From the NCBI RefSeq assembly GCF_003062295.1, contig NZ_PYCN01000010.1:178379-242378 (forward strand): a stretch of 64,000 nucleotides of DNA, in the 5' to 3' direction. The notes under the pieces are model-generated. The model saw only the letters and a list, made by a program, of their open reading frames with translations. It searched no databases and was not told the origin of the DNA. Source of the stretch: Bradyrhizobium algeriense (GTDB lineage: Bacteria > Pseudomonadota > Alphaproteobacteria > Rhizobiales > Xanthobacteraceae). Positions 34,231-43,700 of the stretch are shown in pieces; position 1 is the first letter of the stretch, and every line of letters begins with the position of its first letter. Both the position numbers and the translations under genes were made by a program.

Positions 34231-36642
34231 TCAGACCTTGACCAGCGGGCCCTTTGAGGCCGGTCCCTTGGACCCGCCGCCGCCGTTGGGGCCGCCCGGT
34301 TTCGGCTTGCGCCTGCGGGCGCCAGGCAATTTTTCCGGCTTCGGCGTGACCGGTCCCTCGACGAACTCGAAGCCGATCTTGTCCTTGGCTTCCGCGCTCG
34401 CCTCATCCTTGACCAGCACGACGCGGACATGGCCGCCGCCCTTGAGGTGACCGAACAGCACCTCGTCGGCCAAGGGCTTCTTGATGTGCTCCTGGATCAC
34501 GCGCGCCATCGGACGCGCGCCCATCTGCTCGTCGTAACCGTGCTCGATCAGCCAGGCTTTGGCGGTCTCCGACAGCTCGATGGTGACGTCGCGGTCGGCA
34601 AGCTGCGCCTCGAGTTGCAGCACGAACTTCTCCACCACCATGCCGATGACATCGGCATTGAGATGGGCGAACGAGACGATCGCATCCAGCCGGTTGCGGA
34701 ATTCCGGTGCGAACTGGCGGTTGATCGCTTCGTGGTCATCGCCTTCCCGCCTGTTGCGCGTGAAGCCGAAGGCCTGGCGCGCGAGGTCGGCGGCGCCCGC
34801 GTTCGTGGTCATGATCAGGATCACGTTGCGGAAATTGATCTGCTTGCCGTTGTGGTCGGTCAGCCGGCCATGATCCATGATCTGCAGCAGCACGTTATAG
34901 AGATCCGGATGCGCCTTCTCGATTTCGTCGAGCAGCACCACACAGTGCGGATGCTGGTCCACGCCGTCGGTCAGCAGGCCGCCCTGGTCGAAGCCGACGT
35001 AGCCGGGAGGCGCGCCGATCAGGCGCGACACCGTGTGCCGCTCCATGTATTCGGACATGTCGAAGCGAAGCAGCTCGACGCCGAGCGAGGCCGCAAGCTG
35101 TTTTGCGACTTCGGTCTTGCCGACGCCGGTCGGACCCGAGAACAGGTAGGAACCGATCGGCTTCTCCGGCTCGCGCAGGCCGGCGCGCGCCAGCTTGATC
35201 GATGCCGACAGCGACTCGATCGCCTTGTCCTGGCCGAACACCACGCGCTTCAGCGTTTGCTCGAGATGCCTCAGCACTTCGGCATCGTTCTTTGACACGC
35301 TCTTGGGCGGAATCCGCGCCATGGTCGCGATCGTGGTCTCGATCTCCTTGATGCCGATGGTCTTCTTGCGCCGGTTCTCGGCGACCAGCATCTGCGCCGC
35401 TCCCGACTCGTCGATCACGTCGATCGCCTTGTCCGGAAGCTTGCGGTCGTGGATGTAACGCGACGACAATTGCACCGCCGCCTCGATCGCCTCGTTGGTG
35501 TATCTCAGCCGGTGGTAATCCTCGAAATAGGGCTTCAGGCCCTTCAAGATCGCGATCGCATCCTCGACCGTCGGCTCATTGATGTCGATCTTCTGGAACC
35601 GGCGCACTAATGCGCGGTCCTTCTCGAAATGCTGGCGATATTCCTTGTAGGTGGTCGAGCCCATGCAGCGGATGTTGCCCGCGGCGAGCGCCGGCTTGAG
35701 CAGGTTGGACGCGTCCATCGCGCCGCCGGAGGTAGCGCCGGCGCCGATCACCGTGTGGATTTCATCGATGAACAGGATGGCGTTCGGATGCGCCTCCAAT
35801 TCCTTCAAGACCTGCTTCAGCCGCTCCTCGAAATCGCCGCGGTAGCGCGTACCGGCGAGCAGCGTGCCCATGTCGAGCGAGAACACGGTGGCGGCCGCCA
35901 GCACTTCCGGCACTTCGGAATCGACAATGCGCTTGGCGAGCCCTTCCGCGATCGCGGTCTTGCCGACGCCGGCCTCGCCCACGAACAGCGGGTTGTTCTT
36001 CTGCCGGCGGCACAGCACCTGGATCGCGCGGTTGATCTCGGAATTGCGCCCGATCACCGGATCGATCTTGCCGTCACGCGCCTTCTTGTTGAGGTTGACG
36101 CAATAGGTCTCGAGCGCCTCGCCCTTCTTCTTGGCGTCCTCGGTGCCCTTGGTCTCGGTTTCCTCGTCGACGCCGCGCACGGGGCGCGCTTCGGAGACGC
36201 CCGGCCGCTTGGCGATGCCGTGGCTGATATAGTTGACCGCGTCGTACCGCGTCATGTCCTGCTCCTGCAGGAAATAGGCGGCGTGACTTTCGCGCTCCGC
36301 GAAAATCGCGATCAGCACGTTGGCGCCTGTCACCTCTTCGCGCCCTGAGGACTGGACGTGAATCACCGCGCGCTGGATCACGCGCTGGAAGCCCGCGGTC
36401 GGCTTGGCGTCGTCGGCGCCGTCGGTCACCAGATTTTCGAATTCGGTCTCGAGATAATTGACGAGACTCGTGCGCAGCTTGTCGAGATCGACGCTGCAGG
36501 CACGCATCACCGCCGCCGCATCCGAGTCATCGATCAGCGACAGCAGAAGGTGTTCGAGCGTCGCGTATTGATGATGCCGCTCGTTTGCAATCGCCAGCGC
36601 ACGATGCAGGGATTGTTCAAGGCTTTGGGAAAAAGTTGGCAT
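34231..36642 (-). CDS. clpA: ClpA ATPase subunit of Clp protease
   Basis: 803-residue Hsp100 unfoldase that feeds ClpP. N-terminal Clp repeat (MPTFSQSLEQSLHRALAIAN...), first AAA+ domain with GEAGVGKT (222-229), the second with GPTGVGKT (about 510), and the C-terminal D2-small domain. At the position of the ClpP-docking IGL loop it reads FGF (ARQAFGFTRNRR). A basic, Pro/Gly-rich tail of about 40 residues follows. Upstream on the same strand is the adaptor clpS; the 264-base gap between them has nothing else recognisable, though each may have its own promoter. Confidence 0.96.
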   Translation of the reverse strand: MPTFSQSLEQSLHRALAIANERHHQYATLEHLLLSLIDDSDAAAVMRACSVDLDKLRTSLVNYLETEFENLVTDGADDAKPTAGFQRVIQRAVIHVQSSGREEVTGANVLIAIFAERESHAAYFLQEQDMTRYDAVNYISHGIAKRPGVSEARPVRGVDEETETKGTEDAKKKGEALETYCVNLNKKARDGKIDPVIGRNSEINRAIQVLCRRQKNNPLFVGEAGVGKTAIAEGLAKRIVDSEVPEVLAAATVFSLDMGTLLAGTRYRGDFEERLKQVLKELEAHPNAILFIDEIHTVIGAGATSGGAMDASNLLKPALAAGNIRCMGSTTYKEYRQHFEKDRALVRRFQKIDINEPTVEDAIAILKGLKPYFEDYHRLRYTNEAIEAAVQLSSRYIHDRKLPDKAIDVIDESGAAQMLVAENRRKKTIGIKEIETTIATMARIPPKSVSKNDAEVLRHLEQTLKRVVFGQDKAIESLSASIKLARAGLREPEKPIGSYLFSGPTGVGKTEVAKQLAASLGVELLRFDMSEYMERHTVSRLIGAPPGYVGFDQGGLLTDGVDQHPHCVVLLDEIEKAHPDLYNVLLQIMDHGRLTDHNGKQINFRNVILIMTTNAGAADLARQAFGFTRNRREGDDHEAINRQFAPEFRNRLDAIVSFAHLNADVIGMVVEKFVLQLEAQLADRDVTIELSETAKAWLIEHGYDEQMGARPMARVIQEHIKKPLADEVLFGHLKGGGHVRVVLVKDEASAEAKDKIGFEFVEGPVTPKPEKLPGARRRKPKPGGPNGGGGSKGPASKGPLVKV

Positions 36643-36906
36643 TCTCGTCCTCTGTGGCCCCAGGTCATCATGATCGCCATTACCCGGTCAGGCAACAACA
36701 ACCTTCGTCTTCCCCTGTCATATAGTTACCTGCGATCGTGGCGAAAGACCGGTTCCGCAAACGTGGTTTTCCTCTAAATTCGCGGCACCACGCCTCACGG
36801 CGAGCAACCCTCCCCCGAAATCTACCGGGAATACGATCGGCATTCGTCAACGCCGATGATGCAAGACCCGTTCCTTCTCTCCGGCCGGATCGAGAGCCGT
36901 GCGCGG

Positions 36907-37239
36907 TTATTTCTTTTCCATCACGCATTGCAGGGGATGCTGGTGCTTGCGCGCAAAATCCATCACCTGCGTGACCTTGGTCTCGGCAATCTCGTAGGTG
37001 AACACGCCGCACTCGCCGATCCCGTGATGATGCACATGGAGCATGATCTTGGTGGCCGCTTCGGCGTCCTTCTGGAAGAATTTCTCCAGCACATGAACGA
37101 CGAACTCCATCGGCGTGTAGTCGTCGTTCAGAATCAGGACGCGATACAGGTTCGGACGCTTGGTCTTCGGCTTGACCTTGGTGATGACCGACGTCGACGG
37201 CCCACTGGTTCCGGGATTGCGGTTCTCGTCATTGCTCAT
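36907..37239 (-). CDS. clpS: ClpS adaptor for ClpAP (N-end rule)
   Basis: 110 residues. ClpS delivers proteins with N-degrons to ClpA. The core YRVLILNDDYTPMEFVVHVL has the Asn-Asp pair and Met that line the N-degron pocket, and MLHVHHHGIGECGVFTYEIAETKV is the second block. The start at 37239 (MSNDENRNPG) is preferred on family grounds, although no clear ribosome site precedes it; an ATG at 37305 would extend it by 22 residues. Located upstream of clpA. Confidence 0.93.
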   Translation of the reverse strand: MSNDENRNPGTSGPSTSVITKVKPKTKRPNLYRVLILNDDYTPMEFVVHVLEKFFQKDAEAATKIMLHVHHHGIGECGVFTYEIAETKVTQVMDFARKHQHPLQCVMEKK

Positions 37240-37846
37240 TCGGGGAGCAGAAGCAGCTGACTTTGCCGGCACGGACGGACAAGCTTTGAAGGTTGATTGC
37301 AACATGGCCCAGGCGTTCGAAATAAAAAAGAGGTGACCGGAGAGCGCATCCTGGCCTGCCCCGCGATCGGCTCCGGCGTGAGCCATCGCAAAGCACCCAG
37401 CAATGCATTTTTTTCCAGATCGCCGCTCCCGGTCCGACCCATTGGCCGGATCGGCACCTAGAATATGGGTCTGCCGCCGGACCGCCGCAAGCGCATTTAT
37501 GCTGCCCTGACGCGACCCGCGACCGGCCCGATTCCCGGCTCGGCTATCCGGACCAAGGTTAACCGTTTCTGCCGGATTTGACAAAGGACGGCGGCGGCCC
37601 GTTTAGCCGCCGTTGACGATGGATGGAAGGCGCTTTTGGCGGCCGGCTTGGCGATGCACCGGCTTTGACCCGTCTTTGGCGGAACCGGTCTGATGCCCCC
37701 TCACTTACGATTTTGCGCTCTGAAGGCCAAGGCACTGACTCGCTTGTTCCGAACGGCGGCATCAACCAGTCGATCGGGATCGCCCGGGGATGGCAATCGC
37801 TTACCGCGCCCGTGCCGCTCAATGCACCGGCGGAGGACTCTCGCGC
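37240..37846. other. Intergenic region upstream of clpS
   Basis: 607 bases with no convincing gene. It should hold the clpS promoter. ACGGCGGC and GCCGCCGT (about 37587-37613) form a small hairpin. The part after about 37690 may belong to the decayed block that follows. Confidence 0.5.
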
Positions 37847-38161
37847 TCACCGCCCCCAGCGGTCCTGCCAGATTTTTTCGCCGATCAAGCAGTTCACCCG
37901 CGGTTCTTTCTCGGCTACCGGGACAGTCGGCCGTTCCGGCGTCTGGTTGGCGACTTCGAGAACAAGCTTGGTCCGGATCGCCTCCCTGAATTTTTCGCGA
38001 TCTTTGATCGTCACCACGAAGGCCCCCGGGCCTCCGATGACGTAATCTTCGTAGTAGAGGTCAAGGTTGTCGATGTCGGTCGACGGCGAATAGGACTGCT
38101 CCTTTGCCATGATCGGCAGACCGTTGATGATTATACCCTTTGCCAACGCCTCCCCGCGAGC
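37847..38161 (-). pseudogene. C-terminal fragment of a DUF1194 protein
   Basis: The minus frame reads EALAKGIIINGLPIM, then DLYYEDYVIGGPGAFVV and REKFREAIRTKLVLEVA, which are the C-terminal blocks of the DUF1194 (VWA-like exported) family. The N-terminal half is missing; similarity stops near 38161, where the porin fragment begins on the other strand within about 15 bases. No start codon or ribosome site can be assigned to the fragment. Confidence 0.75.
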
Positions 38162-38174
38162 GCCAGTCACAGGC

Positions 38175-38366
38175 GCGCCACTGTTGTTGATCGGCGATGG
38201 CCGCCTCAACTACGGCCACGAACGGATTTTCGAGACCTACTACGCCTACGCGATCGATAAGAGTTTCACCCTCACCGCCGATTATCAGTTGATCACGAAC
38301 CCGGCCTATAACGCTGATCGCGGCCCGGTACGCATCTTCTCAGGCCGCCTGCAAGGCGTGTTCTAG
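38175..38366 (+). pseudogene. C-terminal fragment of an OprB-type carbohydrate porin
   Basis: The plus frame reads LLLIGDGRLNYGHERIFETYYAYAI, FTLTADYQLITNPAYN and ends RIFSGRLQGVF with a terminal aromatic residue, the usual end of an outer-membrane beta-barrel. That is the C-terminus of carbohydrate-selective porins of the OprB type (about 60 of more than 400 residues). The N-terminal majority is absent and the fragment abuts the DUF1194 remnant head to head. Confidence 0.75.
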
Positions 38367-38381
38367 ACGAGGCCCGCCGTC

Positions 38382-39469
38382 ATGACCCTTCAGGATATGC
38401 TGTCGCCGAGACTGGGGCAGACACTGCGGCCCAACGTTTGGGACGTGGTGGCGCTGGTTCTCGTGACCGGCGCCATGCTGCTGATCGTCTATGGCGGCGA
38501 GCAGACCACCCTTCCCTTGTCGACGCTTGACGCCACGCCGGTATCTCTCGATCCGGCCAACCTGCCGCTCTACGCATTGCGCACCACGATGCGGATGCTG
38601 CTGGCGATCATCTGCTCGACCATCTTCACCTTCATCTATGCCGCGCTGGCCGCCAAGAGCCGGCGCGCTGAAATGGTGCTGATCCCACTGCTCGATATCC
38701 TGCAGTCGGTACCGATCCTCGGCTTTCTCACTTTCACCGTCGTGTTCTTTCTGAACCTGTTTCCGGGCAACGTCTTCGGCGCCGAACTCGCCTGCGTATT
38801 CGCGATCTTCACCAGCCAGGCCTGGAACATGACGTTCAGCATGTACCAGTCGATGCGCAACGTCCCGAAGGATCTGGACGAGGCCTCCCAGAGCTTTCAC
38901 CTCAGCGGCTGGCAACGCTTCTGGCGGCTCGACGTGCCGTTCGCGATGCCGGGCCTGATCTGGAATGCGATGATGTCGATGTCCGGCGGCTGGTTCTTCG
39001 TGGTGGCGTCGGAGGCGATCACGGTCGGGGATACCACGGTCACCCTGCCCGGCGTTGGCTCCTATGTGGCGCTGGCGATCAAGGAGCAGAATCTATCCGC
39101 CATCGGTTACGCCATCCTGACGATGCTTCTGGTGATCATCGTCTACGACCAGTTGCTGTTTCGCCCCGTGGTGGCCTGGGCCGACAAAGTTCCGCTTCGA
39201 GCAGACCGCCTCGGCGACGGCGCCGACATCGTGGATGCTGGACCTGTTCCGCCGCACGCGTGCGTTGCGCGCACTGACGTATCCGTTCGCGGCACTCAAC
39301 AGGGTCTTCTCGAATTTACGTATCCCGGTGCCGGGCAGACTGATCGAGCGGACAAGAAGCGGCCCGCCGTCGCGCCTGATCGATGCGGTCTGGCTCGCCA
39401 TGGTCATCGCCTGCACCGGTTACGCCGCCTGGCGGGTCTACGCGATGGCGTTGCGCGCGCGAGGCGTTG
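38382..39469 (+). pseudogene. ABC transporter permease, frameshifted and truncated
   Basis: NitT/TauT-like two-part permease that starts MTLQDMLSPRLGQTLRPNVWDVVALVLV and has the EAxxxG-like cytoplasmic loop DLDEASQSFHLSGWQRFWRLDVPFAMPGLIWNAMMS. Near 39184-39186 an extra A in an AAA run shifts the frame: removing one A continues as DKFRFEQTASATAPTSWMLDLFRRTR. The next helix DAVWLAMVIACTGYAAWRVYAM then ends abruptly where a dispersed repeat begins near 39470, so the second permease half is lost. A full version would be about 580 residues. No ATP-binding partner follows. Confidence 0.8.
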
Positions 39470-39900
39470 CAGGGCGGCCTCAAGCTTGGTTTTGGGGCTG
39501 TGAGCGATCGATCCGCGCAGGACGAGCAGCGTTGTTGCGTACGGCAAAAGCGTGTGGTTCTGGCACCCGTGGCTGGTGTCAAGCTGGCGGAGGCTGATCG
39601 AATCCAACCGGGTTCGTTGGGTCGTCAATCCGGCAGCGACGGAGGCAAAAGGAATTCGTCTCCGGGGAGAGTACGCTATAAGCCGTAAAACCATTGCGCA
39701 GGGAAGGCCGGGTGTTCCGGCGCACCTTGCAGTCACCCGTGTGCATTTTGTGCACACGAGACCGCGGGTGCAGCGCGCACCCGGTCTTCCCTGCGCCCTC
39801 TCACGATGAAGAGGGTAAGAAATCACCCTCAGCTCGGGCGCTTCGCGCCGCGAGATCGAGGATTCATGTGCCCTGCTCTTCCAAGGATCGCGATGCAATG
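39470..39900. repeat. Dispersed non-coding repeat of Bradyrhizobium type
   Basis: About 430 bases that I recognise from memory as a multi-copy segment in this genus; landmarks are AATCCAACCGGGTTCGTTGG and GCGCAGGGAAGGCCGGGTG. Short open frames in it are not convincing genes. It starts exactly where similarity of the truncated permease ends. No second copy is in the window. Confidence 0.55.
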
Positions 39901-39907
39901 CCGCACG

Positions 39908-39932
39908 AAAAAACCCGGCCGTCGCGGCCGGG
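39908..39932 (-). terminator. Intrinsic terminator downstream of the phasin gene
   Basis: On the minus strand CCCGGCC, GCGAC loop and GGCCGGG are followed by six T. It lies about 140 bases past the phasin stop, beyond the palindromic repeat. Confidence 0.82.
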
Positions 39933-39971
39933 CTCATTCATTGTCGAAGTATCAGATCGCGAACGAATTGT

Positions 39972-40074
39972 AGCGTTTTCGAGCGAAGTGGATGCCGGTT
40001 CGCGTGAAGAAAACGCGTCAACTCAAGAATCTAGAGCTTCGGTTCTGATGCAATCAGAACCGATAATGCTCTAG
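39972..40074. repeat. Dispersed palindromic repeat, copy 2 (reverse orientation)
   Basis: Reverse complement of the repeat at 4391-4494: the hairpin (40030-40074) has imperfect arms and the same tail extends to 39972. Its outer CTA is the complement of the phasin TAG stop (40071-40073), so the repeat supplies the stop codon here as well. Confidence 0.85.
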
Positions 40075-40412
40075 TGCGCGGCCGGGGTGAACTTCGCGAC
40101 CAGGCCTTCGTAGGGCTTGAAGGTCTGCTTGGCGAGATCGGTATAGAGCCCCGCGATCTTCTGCGACTCCGCAACGAAGGTCTCGTAGGAAGAGCGCGCG
40201 AATTCGGTCTGCGCTTCGAGCGCCTTGTCCAGCGACTTCACGCCGGAGAGCTTTTCAACGTACGACTTGGTGTCTTCGAACGACTTCTTGGCGTAGTCGC
40301 CATAGGCAGTCGCGATCGCCTGAACGCCGCTCTGCAGATTGCTCGCGGAAGCGGCAACCGATTCAAGATGCTCTTTGCCGTAGTTCTGAATGTCTTCAAC
40401 CTTGACCATCAT
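40071..40412 (-). CDS. Phasin family protein
   Basis: 113-residue amphipathic helical protein of the phasin 2 family, which coats polyhydroxybutyrate granules. VEDIQNYGKEHLESVAASASNLQSGVQAIATAYGDYAKKSFEDTKSYVEKLSGVKSLDKALEAQ is typical, with no Cys. Two ATGs follow one another (40412 and 40409); AAAGGAC precedes both. Two PhaR-like operators are just upstream, so it is probably repressed by PhaR when no polymer is present. Confidence 0.93.
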   Translation of the reverse strand: MMVKVEDIQNYGKEHLESVAASASNLQSGVQAIATAYGDYAKKSFEDTKSYVEKLSGVKSLDKALEAQTEFARSSYETFVAESQKIAGLYTDLAKQTFKPYEGLVAKFTPAAH

Positions 40413-40483
40413 GGAGTCCTTTCCCAGACTGCAGGTGTAAACCGGTTGCCGGGAGGTCCCGGCCCCCTGACGTCATCCCTGTA

Positions 40484-40527
40484 TGTGCACCGCACAATAA
40501 AGTCAAGAAATATTGTGCGACGCACAA
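40484..40527. promoter_or_regulatory. Two PhaR-like operators upstream of phasin
   Basis: TGTGC-ACC-GCACA (40484-40496) and TTGTGC-GAC-GCACAA (40513-40527) are inverted repeats whose centres are 30 bases apart, about three helical turns. Both contain TGC-N3-GCACAA on the plus strand, which fits the motif TGCRNYGCASMA that I recall for the PHB regulator PhaR of B. diazoefficiens. They lie 72-115 bases upstream of the phasin start. Confidence 0.7.
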
Positions 40528-40809
40528 TTGCGGCGAATTAGCGCAAAAACCCGGGGTCTTACGCAACGGTTAATTAATCTTTTGGAAACCCGCTCCGCCT
40601 AACCTGATTCCTGGACTTGTTCGTCTTCCGACAGGCCGCATGAAAGCTGTTTGTGAACAGCATCTTAGCTAGAACAGCGACCTGATCGGCCAAGCCGACC
40701 GCGCTTGATGGCCGGATCGGTACTTCGAACGGGGGAATATCAGTGGCTGTTGGGCACAATTTTGCCTCACGCGCCGGTGATCAAGACAGAAATTGGGACG
40801 GGGAAGTAA

Positions 40810-42654
40810 ATGCTTCGTACAACCTTGGCTTCCTCGCGCGCTTTGCGCGTGTGCGCCCTCGGGCTCATTACCTTCACGACCGTGATCCTGATCTCGAGCG
40901 AGAGCGCCGAGGCCCGCCGCTACAAGCACCGCCGACACCACCACGTCGTGCGCGAAAGCTACAGCCCGCAGTTCTCCTCCATCATCGTCGACGGCAATTC
41001 CGGCGCGGTGCTCAGTTCCAACAATCCCGATGGTATCCGGCGCCCGGCGTCGCTGACCAAGATCATGACGCTTTATCTGCTGTTCGAGCGCCTCGACGCC
41101 GGCAAGATGAAGCTGGACACCGAGATGGAAGTCTCCGAGCACGCCTCCGAACAGGCGCCGACCAAGCTCGGTCTAAAGCCCGGCCAGACACTCAAGGTCG
41201 AGGATGCCATCAAGGGCCTGGTGACGCGTTCCGCCAACGACGCTGCCGTCGTGATCGCGGAAGCCATTGCCGGCGATGAAGCCGAATTCGCCAGGCTGAT
41301 GACGCGCAAGGCGCGGGCGCTCGGCATGAGCAAGACCACCTATCGCAACGCTTCCGGCCTGCCCAACGACGAACAGCTGACCACGGCGCGCGATCAGGCC
41401 ACGCTCGGCCGCGCGATCCAGGACCGCTTCCCGCGCTACTACCGTTATTTCGCGACCACCGTGTTTGCCTATCGCGGCCAGTCGATCCGCAACCACAATC
41501 GCCTGCTCGGCAATGTCGAAGGCGTCGATGGCATCAAGACCGGCTACACCCGCGCTTCCGGCTTCAACCTCGTCAGCTCGATGCGCCGTGGCAACCGCCA
41601 CCTCATCGGCGTGGTGCTGGGCGGCCGCAGCGGCGGTTCGCGTGACGCCACCATGCGCAACCTGCTGGCCGAGAACCTGGAGAAAGGCGCGACCAAGCGT
41701 ACTGTTGCCGCCATCACCGAGCGCAATCCCGCCGACGGCACCGTCGATGTGGCTGAAGCCGAGACTGCTTCGCGTCCAGCCGAAACGGCTCAGTCCGGCA
41801 GTGCCCTCGCCGCCGAACCGGGGCTCGCCGCCATGCCCCTGACCCGCTCGATCGCGCCGGCGAAGCCGTCGCTGATGGCGGCGGCCGCCGCTGCACTGCC
41901 CGCCAAGGTCGAGCAGAACAAATTCGAGCCGCAAGCCAAGCCCGAACCCGCACCATTGACCAGCGGCGTCATTCAGTCCCAGTCGATATCGGCGATCCCG
42001 GGCTCGGCTGAGCCGATGAAGCCGGTCAAGGTCAAGACGGTTCAGGTCAAGGCCGGGCCGATGAAACTGGCAGCCGCCGGCCCCTCGCAGCCGGCAGCCC
42101 CGCCGATCACCAGCGCTATCCTTGCCCGCCCCGAAGTCGCCGAGACCTCCAGCGCCGTCGTAGCAAACGCTGCCGAGGCCAGGGCCGAAGCCGCCAGGGA
42201 AGCCCTCAGGGCTGCCATGCCGCCGCAGCCGGCCAACCACGGCACCGGAAACGGCGTGCTCGGAGTGCTGCCCGCTTCCGCCTTGGCGCATACGCCCTCG
42301 CAGGCTTCACACGCGCAGACGCTCGCCTACGCCGATCCGGCGCCCCGCGCCCAGCCGCAGGCCGCGCAACAGAACGACGCCGTCAAGCCGGCCGCGCCGG
42401 CGGTGGTTCGCACCGGCTGGATCGTCCAGGTCGGCGCACTCGAAAGCGAAAGCGAAGCCAAGCAGCGGATCGATCTTGCCCGCACCAAGGCCAGCGCCCT
42501 GCTCAGCAAGGCCGATCCCTTCACCGAGCCGGTCGTTTCCAAGGACCGCACGCTGTTCCGCGCCCGCTTCGCCGGTCTCGATCGCGATTCTGCCGAAGCG
42601 GTATGCCGCACGCTCAAGCGCGCCGACATTTCCTGCATGACCGTTCGCAACTGA
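40810..42654 (+). CDS. D-alanyl-D-alanine carboxypeptidase with SPOR domain
   Basis: 614-residue penicillin-binding protein of the S11 (PBP5/6) family that trims peptidoglycan stem peptides. N-terminal signal anchor (ALRVCALGLITFTTVILISS), then the motifs SLTK (81-84), SAN (141-143) and KTG (243-245). A long Ala/Pro-rich linker with low complexity (about 300-510) leads to a C-terminal SPOR domain (TGWIVQVGALESESEAKQRI...), which would bring it to the division septum. ATG 40810 follows GGGGAAG. A strong terminator follows. Confidence 0.94.
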   Translation: MLRTTLASSRALRVCALGLITFTTVILISSESAEARRYKHRRHHHVVRESYSPQFSSIIVDGNSGAVLSSNNPDGIRRPASLTKIMTLYLLFERLDAGKMKLDTEMEVSEHASEQAPTKLGLKPGQTLKVEDAIKGLVTRSANDAAVVIAEAIAGDEAEFARLMTRKARALGMSKTTYRNASGLPNDEQLTTARDQATLGRAIQDRFPRYYRYFATTVFAYRGQSIRNHNRLLGNVEGVDGIKTGYTRASGFNLVSSMRRGNRHLIGVVLGGRSGGSRDATMRNLLAENLEKGATKRTVAAITERNPADGTVDVAEAETASRPAETAQSGSALAAEPGLAAMPLTRSIAPAKPSLMAAAAAALPAKVEQNKFEPQAKPEPAPLTSGVIQSQSISAIPGSAEPMKPVKVKTVQVKAGPMKLAAAGPSQPAAPPITSAILARPEVAETSSAVVANAAEARAEAAREALRAAMPPQPANHGTGNGVLGVLPASALAHTPSQASHAQTLAYADPAPRAQPQAAQQNDAVKPAAPAVVRTGWIVQVGALESESEAKQRIDLARTKASALLSKADPFTEPVVSKDRTLFRARFAGLDRDSAEAVCRTLKRADISCMTVRN

Positions 42655-42675
42655 TCCGGAACTTCCCGTTGAAGC

Positions 42676-42710
42676 AAAGCCGGCGCCGCAAGCGCCGGCT
42701 TTGTTGTTTT
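42676..42710 (+). terminator. Intrinsic terminator after the carboxypeptidase gene
   Basis: AAAGCCGGCGC and GCGCCGGCTTT pair over 11 bases around CGCAA, then a T-rich run. It lies 22 bases past the stop codon. Confidence 0.92.
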
Positions 42711-42907
42711 CCAAACACAATCGCTGCGGCCCTCACGCGATTACGCCTGATGCGGGCCGACGAAAACTTCTCGTCAAGAATTTGCGGTTAGGTTTCCCTG
42801 CAAGGGACGATCGACCACGCCGGACAACGGCGGGCGATATGGGGCGTCAGTCAGAGACACGGAAGCAATTCTCGGTTTGTAGCGTCGGTGGCGTGAGCCG
42901 GAGTTAG

Positions 42908-43633
42908 CTAGAGATGCGTGCGAAGAAGAATATCCTTGGCTTCGTTTACCCGGGCAGCGAGGTACGTCGAGCCCCCCTGGTCGGGATGCAGTTTCTTCAT
43001 CAGGGCGCGGTGCGCCCGGCTGATGTCGTCACGCCCCGCCCCCGGCTGCAGGCCAAGGATTTGATAGGCCTCCTCCTCCGTCATTTTTCCAGTCGCCGCC
43101 GCGCGGCGCTGCCCCCCTGCCGTGTCGCCTTGCGCGTTCTGACGCCAGGCGGGAAACCGGCGGTCAAGATAGCTTTCAAGTAAGGCGACGCTCTCGGCGT
43201 CGAAGGCCGGGATCATCGCAATCAACTGCGGCAAGTCGAATTCGCCGAGCGAGCGCCCGGCATTCGGTCCGTCCACGATCCGGCCCGACAATTCGCCGCT
43301 GTCGTGATCGAGGCTCATATCGAGAAACTGCGAGCGGACGCGCGAGGCCTGCCCCGAAGAGCGTTGCGCGCCGCCGCCGAAGATCCCGCCGATATTGCTG
43401 AAACTGCCCGGCCCGAATGGCGACCAGCCGAGCAGGCCCGCGCCGAAGATGCCGAGCGGGATGGCAACCGCGAGTTCGCCGCGCAGACCGGTGAAGGCCG
43501 CGACAGCCAGCGCCACCACGCCGCCCGCGATCTTGATCCCGCGCGCGAGCACGACCGGATTGGCTGCACGAAACATCTGCAGCAGCAGGTATAGAAGGAC
43601 AACGGCGACGACGCCGGCAATCAGGGTTGGCAT
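42908..43633 (-). CDS. DnaJ domain membrane protein
   Basis: 241 residues. Two hydrophobic N-terminal segments (about 3-18 and 28-60, the second mixed) precede a linker and a C-terminal J domain with the HPD motif (KKLHPDQGGSTYLAARVNEAKDILL) that stimulates DnaK ATPase. This inverted arrangement (membrane anchor first, J domain last) is the DjlA/Tim14-like type. It is 67 bases downstream of the VWA gene on the same strand, so they may be co-transcribed. Confidence 0.88.
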   Translation of the reverse strand: MPTLIAGVVAVVLLYLLLQMFRAANPVVLARGIKIAGGVVALAVAAFTGLRGELAVAIPLGIFGAGLLGWSPFGPGSFSNIGGIFGGGAQRSSGQASRVRSQFLDMSLDHDSGELSGRIVDGPNAGRSLGEFDLPQLIAMIPAFDAESVALLESYLDRRFPAWRQNAQGDTAGGQRRAAATGKMTEEEAYQILGLQPGAGRDDISRAHRALMKKLHPDQGGSTYLAARVNEAKDILLRTHL

Positions 43634-43700
43634 GGCTCTAATATAGCGGCATCGGCGCCGAAAAGCATGGCGTTCGGCCCGGCGGCAACCAAAGTCGTAA

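Noticed and set aside
39552..39809. 85-codon open frame in the repeat at 39.5 kb
   Set aside because: It lies in a multi-copy non-coding segment and its translation resembles a spurious hypothetical protein type.
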